Below are positions 28,890 to 42,400 of a stretch of DNA of 64,000 bases, piece after piece. How positions within the stretch are numbered: the first letter of the stretch is position 1; every line of letters begins with the position of its first letter. Made by a program: the position numbers and the translations under genes. The DNA is taken from the NCBI RefSeq assembly GCF_964355755.1, contig NC_092671.1:1902501-1966500 (forward strand). Direction: 5' to 3'. The notes under the pieces were generated by a model, which saw only the letters and a list, made by a program, of their open reading frames with translations, did no database searches and had not been told where the DNA came from. Origin of the DNA: Antedon mediterranea. Its lineage: Eukaryota; Echinodermata; Crinoidea; Comatulida; Antedonidae.

Positions 28890-31800
28890 GTAAGTTAGTT
28901 GGTTAGTATTCATTGGTTTACTATTTTCTAGGGCCTGGCCCTAACTAATGTTTTTGGATCAACCAGGGAAACCGAGCCGACGACAAATCCCACCACCCCC
29001 GCACTGTTTGCATGCAGTGCTTCTAAACTTTTTTACCACCACATTCACCGGCCGGCTAAACAATGTTTGGCCTACCTTAGAAATGATCTTTTTCTTAGCT
29101 CTAGGATCTAGCTAGGCACGCCTGCTTCCTGGGGGCGGATCCAGGATTTTTATCAAGGGATTTATATAATAATGATAAATCATGATGTCAAAATGTAATT
29201 CATTTTTTTAGGTGTCAAAAGGGCCGGGCCGGGGGAAGCATGGATGAATCCTCCCGGGATCTTAACCTACCTGGATCCTCCCATTCGTCCCTAGATTCGT
29301 CCCTGGATCCTTCACATCCCATTATCTCTCCCCCCCCCCATTATCTTTCCCCCCCCCCCCCCCTTCACCTCCCTGGATATTCTGGTTTGTATGTTCATGA
29401 TCTGAATGATTTGTGCTATTTAAAATTGTGCAAGGATTTTTAAAGATTTTCTTGTGCAATTTGAAATCATTTATAAAATACCAGGGAAGTCCTGTTTTTG
29501 TGTGCCACCACCCTTCCTTAGCCTGGCCCTATCTAGGGTCAAGTTCATGTGCACATCGCTTTGTTAATGTTTGCACATGCACTACAAAAGCACATGCCAG
29601 TGGCAAACAAATGTAATGAAAACAAAAAACTTTGGAATTTGTGTGCATTTATGGAAGCTATATGCTTTTTAAGTTATTCGTGGTAGAGTGAATCTGGTAT
29701 TTTCCCACCCAGCTCAATACAATTATACACTGAGCCTTTGTGATGCACTAATTATACCAATATAAGCACTAATAACGTAAATTGAGATATAATTGTCAGA
29801 AGAGGTGATGCACTAAATGCAAAAGCTGCACAAATCTGCAATTTAGAATTTCATATTTAAACCATATGAAATTAAAAGTTGAACGAATAGCTGAGTGAAC
29901 CAGAGCCATTAATAAAGCACTAAGTAGTATTAAAAGGTTGGACACGATAGATGCATTGCAGCATTATATATCTCCCTGGATTTTGATGAATAAATTGTCT
30001 GGTCTCGTAGGAATACATTCAATAACAATCAACTATCTAACCAGACATGACTCTTGTATAACAGCTATTCTGCTATCCAGTATAATCCATTACATGAATT
30101 ATATTGCAATTGACCGGCTATTGTGCATGTTCAATTTGACTTTCTACATAGCACTTTACATATGATTCTGTCTACCAAGAAGAACTAAGATCTTTTTGCA
30201 GATGTATATTTTTTAAGGAAAGGTTTTTATGCGGATCCAAGTGGTTGACATCTGGTGAAAAAATAGAACTGTCAATGTCATTAGGTTATTAAAATTCAAG
30301 ACTTATTTCACAATTAACAAATCCTACAGTATTTCAAAATCCTGGGCCCACCACTGGTTTTGATGTATTTATATATATTTATTATAAATAATTACTCTAA
30401 AGTACTGTAATATTCATTCTGCAAATCACATGCATACTTAAGTTTCTACCATTGTTGAAAAAACGATAAAATGACAGCCATTAAAATTCATGTTTGATTG
30501 TTAATACTGTAAAATTTATATTTTTTACGATATTACAATATTTACATATAGTATACAACAGCATATTGTACTTGCTTGCTCCTATTTGAATGTCACTTTT
30601 AGTCTATAAAAAATCACTTAGCATTTATTCTAATTAAAATATGCTTTCACTTCTCAATTCCTAATTTATTTTGTGCCACAGATAATACAGTATTTAATAA
30701 TAAGGAACACGCTGTAATTTGATGAATTTCCTTTTTAAGTATAATTCACAAGTCTTAACCATTCATGCGTGTAATGATTATAAATATTATTCTAACTCAC
30801 TTAAAAAAAAAAATCTATTAAAACACATTGTACAGTTAATAACAATTTATTGATATTTTACTTACTATACACAAAACATACCTGTATTTTGTTATGAATC
30901 ATAATTAAACTTTGTACACTCAACATGGATGTATTGTATAGTATCTATGTATATATCCACATACTGTAGTACTGTTGGGTGGTAAAAAAAAAATTCACAC
31001 AGGTACCCATTTCTTGGGTTGGAGCTGGGAGGTTGAAATTTGTATTGGTGTCCCACCCATCCATCTTTGGAACTATTGCATCCATGCTACATAATGCTAC
31101 CATAAGGTCAAGTTTAGTACATTTTCATTCTCTAATCACCTATTGATTTTTTAACCCCTGTAGCAAAAACATGATTAAATGTATTGTATTTAAGATAGAA
31201 CTACTGTACTGTATATGGTCAAAATTCAAAATGTTGTACAGTAGGTTGTTTTATTTTTTAAACATAATTTGATGAGTCCCTGTCCTATTCACATCACTTG
31301 GCTGTCGTCTAGTTGTCACTCTAGCTTTTATAATATGTCTATTATAGACAAAGTAATCAACACAGGTCTTTTTCAAATAAGAATTTGTATATTATTTATG
31401 TATACAGTAACAATAGAAATTCATAAGATAATGAAGACATTGTTAGTATTCATCAGGGAAATCAAAGACTTGATATTGATGGTGTGTAGTTACAATTTAT
31501 TTATTGTATTAACTTATGTTACAAGGATTTACCTGTACTTTGGGAATACCCAATTAATTTGCGTTAATAAGGAAGCGTTCTATGAGAAGACCTAAACACG
31601 TTGTATTGTTGTTCAATGTCTGGGTCTAGATTTCACCAAAACTGTATTTAAGAATGCCTCGAGGATGCATGTCGTATTGTCTTCAGAAGTGCACAGTAAA
31701 TCTTCTGTGTCTGCTTTTATAATTTAACTTTTTTTTAGGGTAACATTAATTAACAAATATTATAATTTTTCCAGGGAACAACCAAACTAAATGGTATAGC

Positions 31801-33407
31801 CAAAAAAACAATACAAAACTACTGTATGTTTCCTATTAAAAGAATACGACCAAACCAAATGGTATAGCCAAAAAAACAATATAAACACTATTGTATGTTT
31901 CCTATTAAAAGAATGCAACCAAACCAAATGGTACAGCCAAAAAAACAATACAAACACTATTGTATGTTTCTTAATCCAAATAAATTCAGATTTATCAGAC
32001 AGTTATATTTTATATCAGTTTTTTATAATGAAAATGTTTCCTGTTTGTCTGTCAATTTAAATGATTATAATTGTGCAATTTTTGTATCTCGTAATTTATC
32101 TTTTTTTTTAATCTCTCAAATCAACTTGTTTTTCCTAATACTACTGATATGTAGCAGGTGGCATAATGAAATGTACCGGACAAGTAAACTAACTACTTAC
32201 TGAAGACTTTAGCGATAAAACGAAATATAGATAAGTACCTGTACGTCCATAAAATGAAATAAGTTGTCTGATTTTAAAAGCCTTGCGCCGTGGGCATGGC
32301 ACAAGTGGGTCCTTTCTTTATATTTGTTTCACTTGAGTAGACGACATAATTGCAATATAAATATATCAATATCAAGTCAAGTGCAAGAAGCCTAAAAAGG
32401 AATGTTTGTTTTATAGACTGTAATTTTCTCATATTTCTACCGTTTACTTAAAATTGGCACATAGTGTATCTTGTGAAGGGTAATGAGACCATTTTAGAAC
32501 CGGGGCTCTTATTGACAAACCCACCCACTGCCAACTCCTAAAGCCCAATGTCAATGCCGTAATAACACACATAATATATTTGATATGCAACACTTTAGTT
32601 TTTCAAGGCATACTGTAGGATCTTGTGAGAGATAATCGTTGACCACTCCCACTCCTCTTCTTCCCTTCTAAGGTTTAGCCCAGGCTTAGGCCCAATGTCA
32701 ATAAGCTGCAACGCATACGCAATACATTTTATATGCAACACTTTCAAGTGTACTGTACGTATTTAATATGCAGACACCTGGTTAGTATCCTAATGATTAT
32801 ATTAATTAATAGGTGTACAATTGTTACCATTAAAACGGAAAAGAGTATTAAATTCAAATCTTGGCTTCTGGCAAGTGAATTATTTGGTTACCTGTATGAG
32901 ATAGATTTCTGACATACTCAATTTAAATAAAGATTTATTAAGAATTAATGTATATGATTCAGCCCCAAAGGTACAACATCTAGGTCTATGATACTCAATA
33001 CTTTGACAGGGTTTAAACAAACAAAATTAGTACTACCGTATGTGGAGTCATTAAATTATTTGTGAATTTTCATGCTAGATTCACATGCCTGTAGATTTAT
33101 AAAATTTGTGTCAAATTCTGACTGTATATTTATAAACTTGTATTTACAGGAAGTCGTGTAATAGTTCAAAAAGAAATAAATTTATATTGACGGCACTGTT
33201 TAGTAGAATGTTTTGTACAGCTTCAGATTTCCCTTCATTGTGTAAGCCAAACAATGGTACAAAAGGCATTTAAAGTCACATGCTCTGATGCTCTGCTTTC
33301 GTGTATAAATATTGTTATATTCATGCTGTGAACAGTATTGTACATCTTTGAATTATCTATATTTGTCATTTAAAACAAGTTGTTTGTCTCTTTTTCTATT
33401 TCTACAG
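28890..33407 (+). other. Putative first intron of the SNARE-like gene
   Basis: No convincing coding exon was found. It contains poly-C tracts (29330-29362), a degenerate copy of the TTGCGCAA repeat (about 29405-29470) and a three-copy tandem repeat at 31776-31970. The rest is AT-rich and featureless to me. Confidence 0.4.
31776..31972 (+). repeat. Tandem repeat, three units of about 68 bp
   Basis: ACCAAACCAAATGGTATAGC recurs at about 31784, 31851 and 31919. Each is followed by CAAAAAAACAATA and TGTATGTTTCCTATTAAAAG. Confidence 0.85.
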
Positions 33408-33454
33408 TATACTGAAGCCATCTGCCGTGCAGGTAACCTTTGACCTTATTCATT

Positions 33455-36400
33455 ATGGGTATTATGTGTTGTTGCTACGTAAAAAAGAATGATGATTATG
33501 AGTCGTTGGACCCAAAGTCGGCAGAGTCTCCAGCTGAGCACCACAAGTATGGTACGTTAGAATCCGGTGGGTCGGCCAGACCACCTGAAACCAAACGCTA
33601 TCAATACCCTAAATCACCACTTAGACAAAAGTTTAGTTCGGATTCAGAACAGAGGTCAGTTAGACATGTCAGAGTTCATGTGTCGTCGTCTGATTCTGAT
33701 GAAAGTGACGATGATTCACCACCACCAATACGTGCTTATTCAAGTGCCCCAGCAAAAACCGATAAGCAGAAGAATGCGGCACCAATTACCAAAGAACACG
33801 CCCCAGTTGTTGCAAGCCCGTCTATCACGATTGAAGGTGAAGAAGAAGGATCCCCGAAGACTGTAGCTAGTGGCTTAGCCAGCATCTTCAAGCCTGAAGA
33901 TTCAGCAGTGTCGGAAGGAACTAAAACAGCTGAAGGAACTCGTGTAGATGCCGAAGGTGCCTCAGCTGCTGAGTCTACTGATCCTGAAGATTCTACCGGA
34001 GGACATTCCAATGTCTCTGGTAACCAGAATGGCAGCCTGGACAGCTTAAATGGCAGTGAGAAGAAGACTAAGAAGTCCAAGTCAATGGTTAGGAAGGTTG
34101 GATCGTCAATGAAGCGGGCTAGTAGAAAAGCAAGCAAATCAATGCAGAAAGGAATGGCTAAGATGTTGCACCCTAACAAGAGTAGAGACAGCACTGAAAC
34201 TGACGGTAAGAATTAAGATACTTAAATCAATACTTAATTAAAGAGGTATTGTCCTTCAAAAACATGAAAAATGAAGATTAATAAAATCAGATTTTAAATA
34301 GGCCATTTTGCAGTTTTAATAACAATTTAAGTATTTTTTGCTTTAAATTACATTTTCAGGCAATTATTTTAAATCCAGTTTTTGGTCAAAGTGAATAACT
34401 ATTAATGTGACATTAAAATGGCATATTAAAACAATTTTTTTTAGTTTAGGGGGACAATATATCTTTACGTCAATTCACCAAAAATCTTCTAGAGTCGACC
34501 TGTTTCGTAATTGAGCATTGAGCAGAAAATGTGTTTTGTTAAATAATTATTAAATAATTATGTCACTACTCGCACATGAGCCTGATAGTTAAATCTAAAA
34601 CAAGAAACACAACGATGAAAAAAGTATCACTTTCTACTGAAATATTGCATTATTTTAAAAAACAGATTGTCTGATCTCTCATAATATTTTAACCATAAAT
34701 TTATTATTATATTTCATTCCAATTTATATTTTTTATTCAATGCTGAAGTTATTTAGTCCAATACGTGATATTAAAATTCTTTCCGTCTTAGAGGTTGTGT
34801 AATAAAAGTTAGCAAAGACAGTAATGCCTAGTAGAGATTAAAAAGCACTTTACCCCGTAATCCTCAAAATGAGGTGTCACGTTTAAATTCTAATTACATC
34901 ACACACTTAGATCAAATATAAATTTTCGAACTTGAAAACAATATAATATTAATGAGTCTATAAATCTACAATCACAACACAATAAGAAGATTTGACTGAC
35001 CATGGGTGACTTGACTGACCGTGGGTGACTTGACAGAGGGCCAAGATTTGACTGACCATGGGTGACTTTGACTGACCATGGGTAATTTTCCAATGACTAT
35101 GGACTGACCAAGATTTGACTGTGGACCTTGTGTGACTTGACTGACCATGGGTAACTTGACTGACCAAGACTTGACTGATTATGTGTGACTTGACTGACCA
35201 AGACTTTACTGACCAAGACTTTACTGACCAACAATGAATTCATTTATTCTACAGTATTAATGTGTTATAGTGGCAAGTAACTTTAAATACCTAAATACTG
35301 CGTTCAAATCCAACTTTTTTACGAGGCAATGAAGCGTGGGAACTAAACTTCCAGAAATATTTATATAACCTTATAATAAATTTAAACTACAGTATCACTT
35401 TCTGTTTAGATTTCAATTTGAAAAATTTGCAATATAATAAGTTTTAACTAACAATATTTAATATATTTAGCAGTTTCTCATCTTTACTCGTCGGGATAGG
35501 CTCCATCTTATCAAAGAATCATTGATGACCTCTCTTGGACCTGATTGTGACCTCTGATCAATAAATAACTACATTTCCTGCAACAGAAGTGTCCTACTGT
35601 ACTTAGCCCAAAATTGCTAAATAAAAGAGAATGTGGTTTATGAGGAGATGCTTTAGAGTAACACATTTTGGGCTTATATTAGTGATATTTATATATTTAC
35701 AGTGAATAACAATGTGCATTAATACGTATTTAAAGATTTCTGATGATAATGATATTATTACTTAGTTATTCATTCTACAATTATTCAAACACATAATTCA
35801 CACATATCTGATTGTCTGTCGTTTGACATGGTGACAAACCTCGTTTGACATAACCTCAAAAGACTAGTATAATACTATTACTATACAATAGAGTTATTAC
35901 TATAATATGTTGATTACACTATTCTTTAATAATAAGCATTAAAAAGCTATTGTTTTTGAGACAATTAGATTTCCACATTTTAAACATTAAAAATGAAAAA
36001 AACCATGCAAGATACTAATTAACCATATGGTAAAATACAGTTTAAAGTGTGTATGTGTGTGTGTTTCATTTCACATAATGGTTTATAGGGAGTGGTCATA
36101 AACAGATGGTTTAAAAATATAAAAACTGTCATCTCATTAAAAAATATAATAATCTTGGCTTGGCCTGGGAGTGTGCTGTAGTCAAGTACCTTGTGGTAAA
36201 TTGTATATGATATTATTATTAGGCACTTTTTACAATACTGTATGTGAGTGGTGATTGTGAATAGCAGTTCTTGTTCTGATAAAGTCATCACCCAAAATGC
36301 TTTACTGTACATGACATATCCTTTTTTTCATTGATTAATCCTGCCACCAAAATTGTCAACATTTTGTTGTATAATTGGTAAAATGTTCCTAAATACACAG

Positions 36401-39400
36401 TTGCAAGTAAACAGTGCATGTGTCCGTATGTGTGTTCTTTAAGGGTCTATAGCGGCAAATCATCCGTTTATTTCAAAATAGACTTAAATACAGTATGTTT
36501 ATAATCAACTGCATTTCTGCAAAATTTAAATGGTTAATTTATTCACATTGTTATTTTTTTACAACAGAAAAAGGACCTAAAACAAAGTATTATCCACAAA
36601 TTGAAACTGAAATACTTTGAAACAATTTCATTAGGATCCAAATTGATGAATGTTTGCAATGTTTCTACAGATTACTGATTGGATCAGCAGAAAGTAACAT
36701 TTTACTCTTAAACTAAAACACTGTACTGTATCTTAATGAAACCAATCATAGTTTGGAAGATAAATGAAAAAGAATAATTCATGATTAATTTTAGTACACA
36801 GAAGCAGTCTTTTGTTATTAAATTATTTATGACAATGACTGTAGGATAAACTAGATCTTAATTAATTGTACAGAAATTCTGTACATTATTAAATATTAAT
36901 AGCCATAGAACGTACAGATCACCGTACTTCCAAATGTTTGTGGTCCCAACGCACGTACAATTGGTCGTAGTCCATCGCAGGTCCAAATTGCCGTCCACTA
37001 CAAGTCCAAATGGTCGGGCTCCACTGCATGTTTAAAGTATTAATTTGACCATTGGGTTACTGTAACTGATTACTAGGGAATTGTTATTAACTCTGTTATT
37101 ATCATCTACAGTTGAATCTGTGCGGACAACCATTGTAAGCTGATACTCCCCATTAAATGGATACGCATTTAAAAGCCTGTTCACACTTGTCTCCCTATCT
37201 ACCTACCGTAAAGCAGACACTTTCTCTAGACCTGTCTGTGTTAATAGCGTTTATCATAGATGGTATAGCAACTTTTTTTTGTATCTACTGTACTATAAGC
37301 CCCACCTCTTGAGAGCACGGGCTATTGTTAGTTTATCCAGGTAAGCTAGGCACAAATAGACTTATGACATTTTTGTACTCGGTATGATCTTTAAACTGAC
37401 TTTTTAATCTGTATGATATTATACTCTAGCTATAGTAATATAATAGTTCTATGTCTCATTTATAAAATATGTATTAGATCTAGATTGATTTGAATTTTAC
37501 GCACATTCAAAAAAAAAAATTTCATAGAAAAATGGGATTGGTAGTTATTCACGTCCTGTTATTTATAATCAACTTGAAGTTTTTATATAATAAATAATTG
37601 TAATACACAAAATACAGTAAGCAAGGTCAATTGTATGTATAAAAGGTCAACACTCCTTATTTTCATAAGTGATATAAAGTAAGCATTCAAGTATAGATAA
37701 TAAATATAATGAATCAGTGAATTCAAACAAGCAAATGAAAATAGACACCTGTAAATAGACACCTGTAAATATCTGTAAACATAACAAGTTCTAGTATTTG
37801 TTGTTATGTTTAGAAAAGGATATTTTAAAAGTACTTTCAACTCAAAATAGATCACAATTATTTCTCTCAAACCTCCTCTGACAAAGTAAAATGCACTTGT
37901 AAATGCTTATTGATAATTAAATTGTTTAAATACTAACTTTTTGTTTTTATTTTTTATTTAGATTTTCATTTTCATATAAAATTCCCAAGAGTGCTATGAA
38001 TATGAATCAAGATATTTAATTATTTTTTACAATTATTAAAATAGCATCTATTTCTCTATTCGTTATTTGTGTTATGTGTAAATGATTATTATATAAATTA
38101 TGGTGGATTAAAATATGACGATTGCAGAAATCAATTTGATTTCAACTCGCATAGATAAATCTGTATTAATTGAACGATAGAATGGATTACAAATGATAGT
38201 ACTGTAATAATTTAAGTATGCAATTTGGCATGGACTGCTAGTGCCGAGTATATACTTAAGGAAATCTGTCTAAGGGGGATCTGATCTAAAGGCAAGGTTT
38301 ATAAGAATGTTTTACATAACACATTCACTATTGATAATAATCAAATCTTTAATAATGGAGGCTCAAACAGTATGTGTTCTTTACGAGGTCGTATAGAATT
38401 TTAATGCAAAATTAAAGATTATGATAAAAGTAATGATGAACATTAGAATAGAAGAAGCTGGTTAAAGATTTATTTTCCCCAAAAATAATGTTTTCACTTA
38501 TAATATAAGAAAACAAAGAAATCCAATGTCTGAAAAACAATTTGACTATTTTAAGATTGCCTTTTGCAATTTGATATCTTTTGTTTTTGTTGTTTTATTA
38601 TCTTAATTATGCCAAGCAAAACAAATTTCCATTTTAAAGTGGACCAATGTCTTGAATCAATCGATGCAATGTTTTTTCAAATTCAATAACTATACTGTAT
38701 GTGACATTGAAATATTAAAATATATATCTTTAAAGAAGTTACTATGAAATAGCAACAGCTTTTAATACTACTATACAACAAAAAGGTTTGAATAATTTAG
38801 GTAGAAATGAGATCATCATCGGTCTAATCAGAACTAAATAATTTCTAGAAACCAAACCTTTATGAGGTTAATTAAAATTAATGTTGAAAGATAGCGTTTT
38901 CTGGCAACAAAAAAAAGTTGGTTTGTTCACAACAATATCACTGCTGATGCTCATAAGAACAGCAATCTTCTTCCACGTTACTATTTCCTACCAAATAATA
39001 ATAATAATAATATAGAAATAATAACATTTATATAATATACCCTTTAAAAAAATGTTATAATGCAAATTTCAACCTTTTACATAGGTTAGGCTTATGACGC
39101 CCTAAAGCTCTGTCTACACTATCAAACTTTATGTGACAAAAAATAGTCCATATGGAAATGATGATGTCATATCACTACAATATTTGAGCACATCACCTTT
39201 TTTTGTCAAACTAGTTTGATAGTGTAGACAGAGCTTAAGATACAATACGTGTAATGTAGCAATATTAGCAACATTTATATAATTTACTCTTCTAAAAATG
39301 TTATAATGCAAATTTCAACCTTCTTATTTTTTGACATAAATTTAGTCTTATGACTTAAGAAGATAATTAAGAGAAAATACGTGCAATATAGCAATAGTAT

Positions 39401-42400
39401 CACTTTCTATATGATTGTATAATTTTATTATACATTTCAAGGATTGTATTTGTTTCAATTTTTTATATTACTATAATAATATGATGAAATATGAGTCTAG
39501 TAATAATATTAATCCTTACAGTGGCTAATGAGGCTTTACGTACAAGAGACACATGGCAATTGAAAACTATTCCTTTACATCGTCTTGTTTTGTGTCAAAG
39601 TTTGGCGATACAAATATACAATAATGTGGTTTTTTTTTAAGCTTGGGTACAGGCATTAATTTTCATTTCATTGACATTTTTATTCCTAAACAATAAAAAA
39701 ACCAAATAATATATATAGCAATAAAATAGGAAAATGGAATGGGATACAAAATAAGCACAGTATGCTTTAAATGTGTAACCCTAAACAATTACTGTAAGAA
39801 TACAGTGTGTATACCACGTATAAACAGTTCTGAAAGGAACTGTTGATTTTGCTTGATGTTTTGATCAATATGCTTCAGGAGTGAGCATACCATATGTGAT
39901 GTACCACAAACTTTATATCAACATATTTGATTTCGCCATGCAAACCTTCAAACAATATAGAAATCCTGATGAAGAAGTATGAATTTATCTTAAAATTGTC
40001 AGGTTAAATACAGAATTTTTGAAAATTTTACCATATCTGGGGACACTTGTACACAAGAATGGGGTTGTACACTAGAATGGGGTTGTACACTACAGTGTGA
40101 ACTCCCCTACTGGTAAGAAAGCGTTTATTTTCAAGAAAACTGCAACAAAAATGTTCCAAAATTATGACAAATGGGGGAAATAAATTTGTTGCTTAAATCT
40201 ACTGTACTTTGAAAGAAAGATATTACTTTTTCTGAAATCAACTGTTACAATTATTGCAGTGCAATTATAACATATTAAAGTGCGGCAAGATTTATTTAAA
40301 TTGCTGTCTGTTCTTGTAAAGTGCAGAGAACTGATCTTGAATGCATCTCAAGTCCATTATGTCAGTCATTAGGTTTGACCTTTGACCCAAAAAAGATTTC
40401 AGTTCTTGCATCTTTAAATTGAGTAAAACGTTACTTGTTAATTTTCTTTATAAGATGTGACAATTTTTATTTTAAAGGCAAGTGTAACAAAAATGTCAAT
40501 GATGAATTTTTTAAACCAAATATAAATAATATGATAAATGATTTATGATGGCTATACAAATGTATTCATACCTTTAAATATGATATAGAAATAAATATTC
40601 CAAGTATAAATATAGGGGCAGTCCAATAGTTTTTAGATAGGGTACTAACCTTACCACAACATCAGTACCAAAAGTTCATGAATGTAATTTTACCCACTTT
40701 CAAACACTTACTATAGCCAAAACCTTGTATTAAACTTTTCCACCCAGTCAAATTTGAACACAGTAGCCACCCAAGAAATCTCTGAGTACCTTACATCTAA
40801 TTTAATTGACATGTCGTTCTTAGGTCGTAGGTCGTGTGTGTGTCTTAAAGTGAAAGCTACCTACTGTTTTTTCTCTCCCGCCCCTTCTCTCTGAAGGACA
40901 CTCAAGACTTGTGGATCCATGTACATTATATAATTAACTCAGTATGATTCATTACTTACTGTATAGGTCTTAATATAATCATTTCATTTCTTTATTTTCA
41001 CAATACTGGCATTTTAAAACAAAAATTAAGATTCTTTCTTTATTTCCATTTATCATACACAATCATAAACATACATAAATAATCATAGTACAAAGAGAAA
41101 AAAAAAAAATGGATTGATTTATTTTTTTAACTGTGTTAAACTAGAAGGCATATTATCATATTATAGTATTATCAATTGTACAGCGCTTTTAAAAGCGCTA
41201 TATAAATCCAAATTAAATTAAATAAAAAAATATTGTAAGAAATTTAATAAAATCTTTTCTCTATAAGTATAATAAGATCTTTATACTTTCATTACAAGAG
41301 TCTAAACATTGGAATTGACATTCATTTTGAATATGTTATTGAGCATTTTAATTACGCAAATGGTAAATTATCAAGTAGTATGTATACATAACTATGATAC
41401 ACAACACAATACTTCTATTTTTAGTATGCAGATTAGATGTGCTGTAGTACACAATCTGTGACTGAAGGATTTTGGCCGCATTATCATCATATTCTGACTT
41501 TGTTATTTTATTGTATATTTCTTCCGCTTTTTTATTAATTGCAGACAAAAGCAATGCACAACACAAAGGCCAACAAGACAGTGATGATGATGAAACGGAG
41601 TGGAGTCGAGGTAATTAAACAAACCTATTTATGTTTACAGTACGTGACCACGGACATGTGTTCATAAACAAAGTGTTGATTAATACTACTGTATATGTAT
41701 TGTTTGTAGGTGTTCATCAACACTCAACATTCCTGTCAGGGCTCGCAGAATCCTAAAATATTTGGTTGCCCTTCGGGCAAGTAGGTTTTGGATTTTGGTT
41801 GCCCTCATCATTTTTTTACTTGCCCACTATTTTAGCTTAATTTTAACGTTTTATACCGCGACTGCACCGCGAAAAAACGTCGGTAAAAAACGACTATGCT
41901 TAATACACTGTGGTGTTTTTTTCGATGGATTTTAAAGTAGTGAAAACAATTTTTCAAATTTTTTCAATTACACAGTGATGTAGGCCGATCTTTTAAGAAC
42001 ATTTTACAGTAATTTATTTTCTCATACGATCCTCCGTACAAGAGTTGCGATTGTTTAATTAACATGGTGTCAGGCCAAAATTAAAAAATATTTTAATAAC
42101 TAGGCCAAAATTTAAAAATAGCTTGTTTCCGGTTGAGCGCCCGGGTGGAATTTTTTTCAAAAAAAAAAAATTCTACCCGCAAACATTTTTGGGGGAATTT
42201 CCCCTATTCATCAGATTGCGTAGTAGTAGTAGTAGGAGAGGACTGTCTACATCTTTTTGTATTTCATTATATATAAATATTACGTGTATTTACGATCCAT
42301 ATAAATAATAATTATTAAGGTACGATGTTTAGCGTTCACAGTTGTTTCGTTTAGTTTCAAACAATGCGATCAAAAAAAGGCATGTGAAGCCAGGCCCAAC

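Noticed and set aside
29240-29443. 67-codon plus-strand ORF in the first intron of the SNARE-like gene
   Set aside because: It is driven by poly-C runs and repeated CCTGGATCC words, with no splice context.
33736-34194. 152-codon minus-strand ORF
   Set aside because: It is the complement of the first coding exon of the SNARE-like gene and has no splice or family support.
35000-35167. Minus-strand ORFs of HGQSSHPWSVK type
   Set aside because: They are products of the TTGACTGACCATGGG minisatellite.
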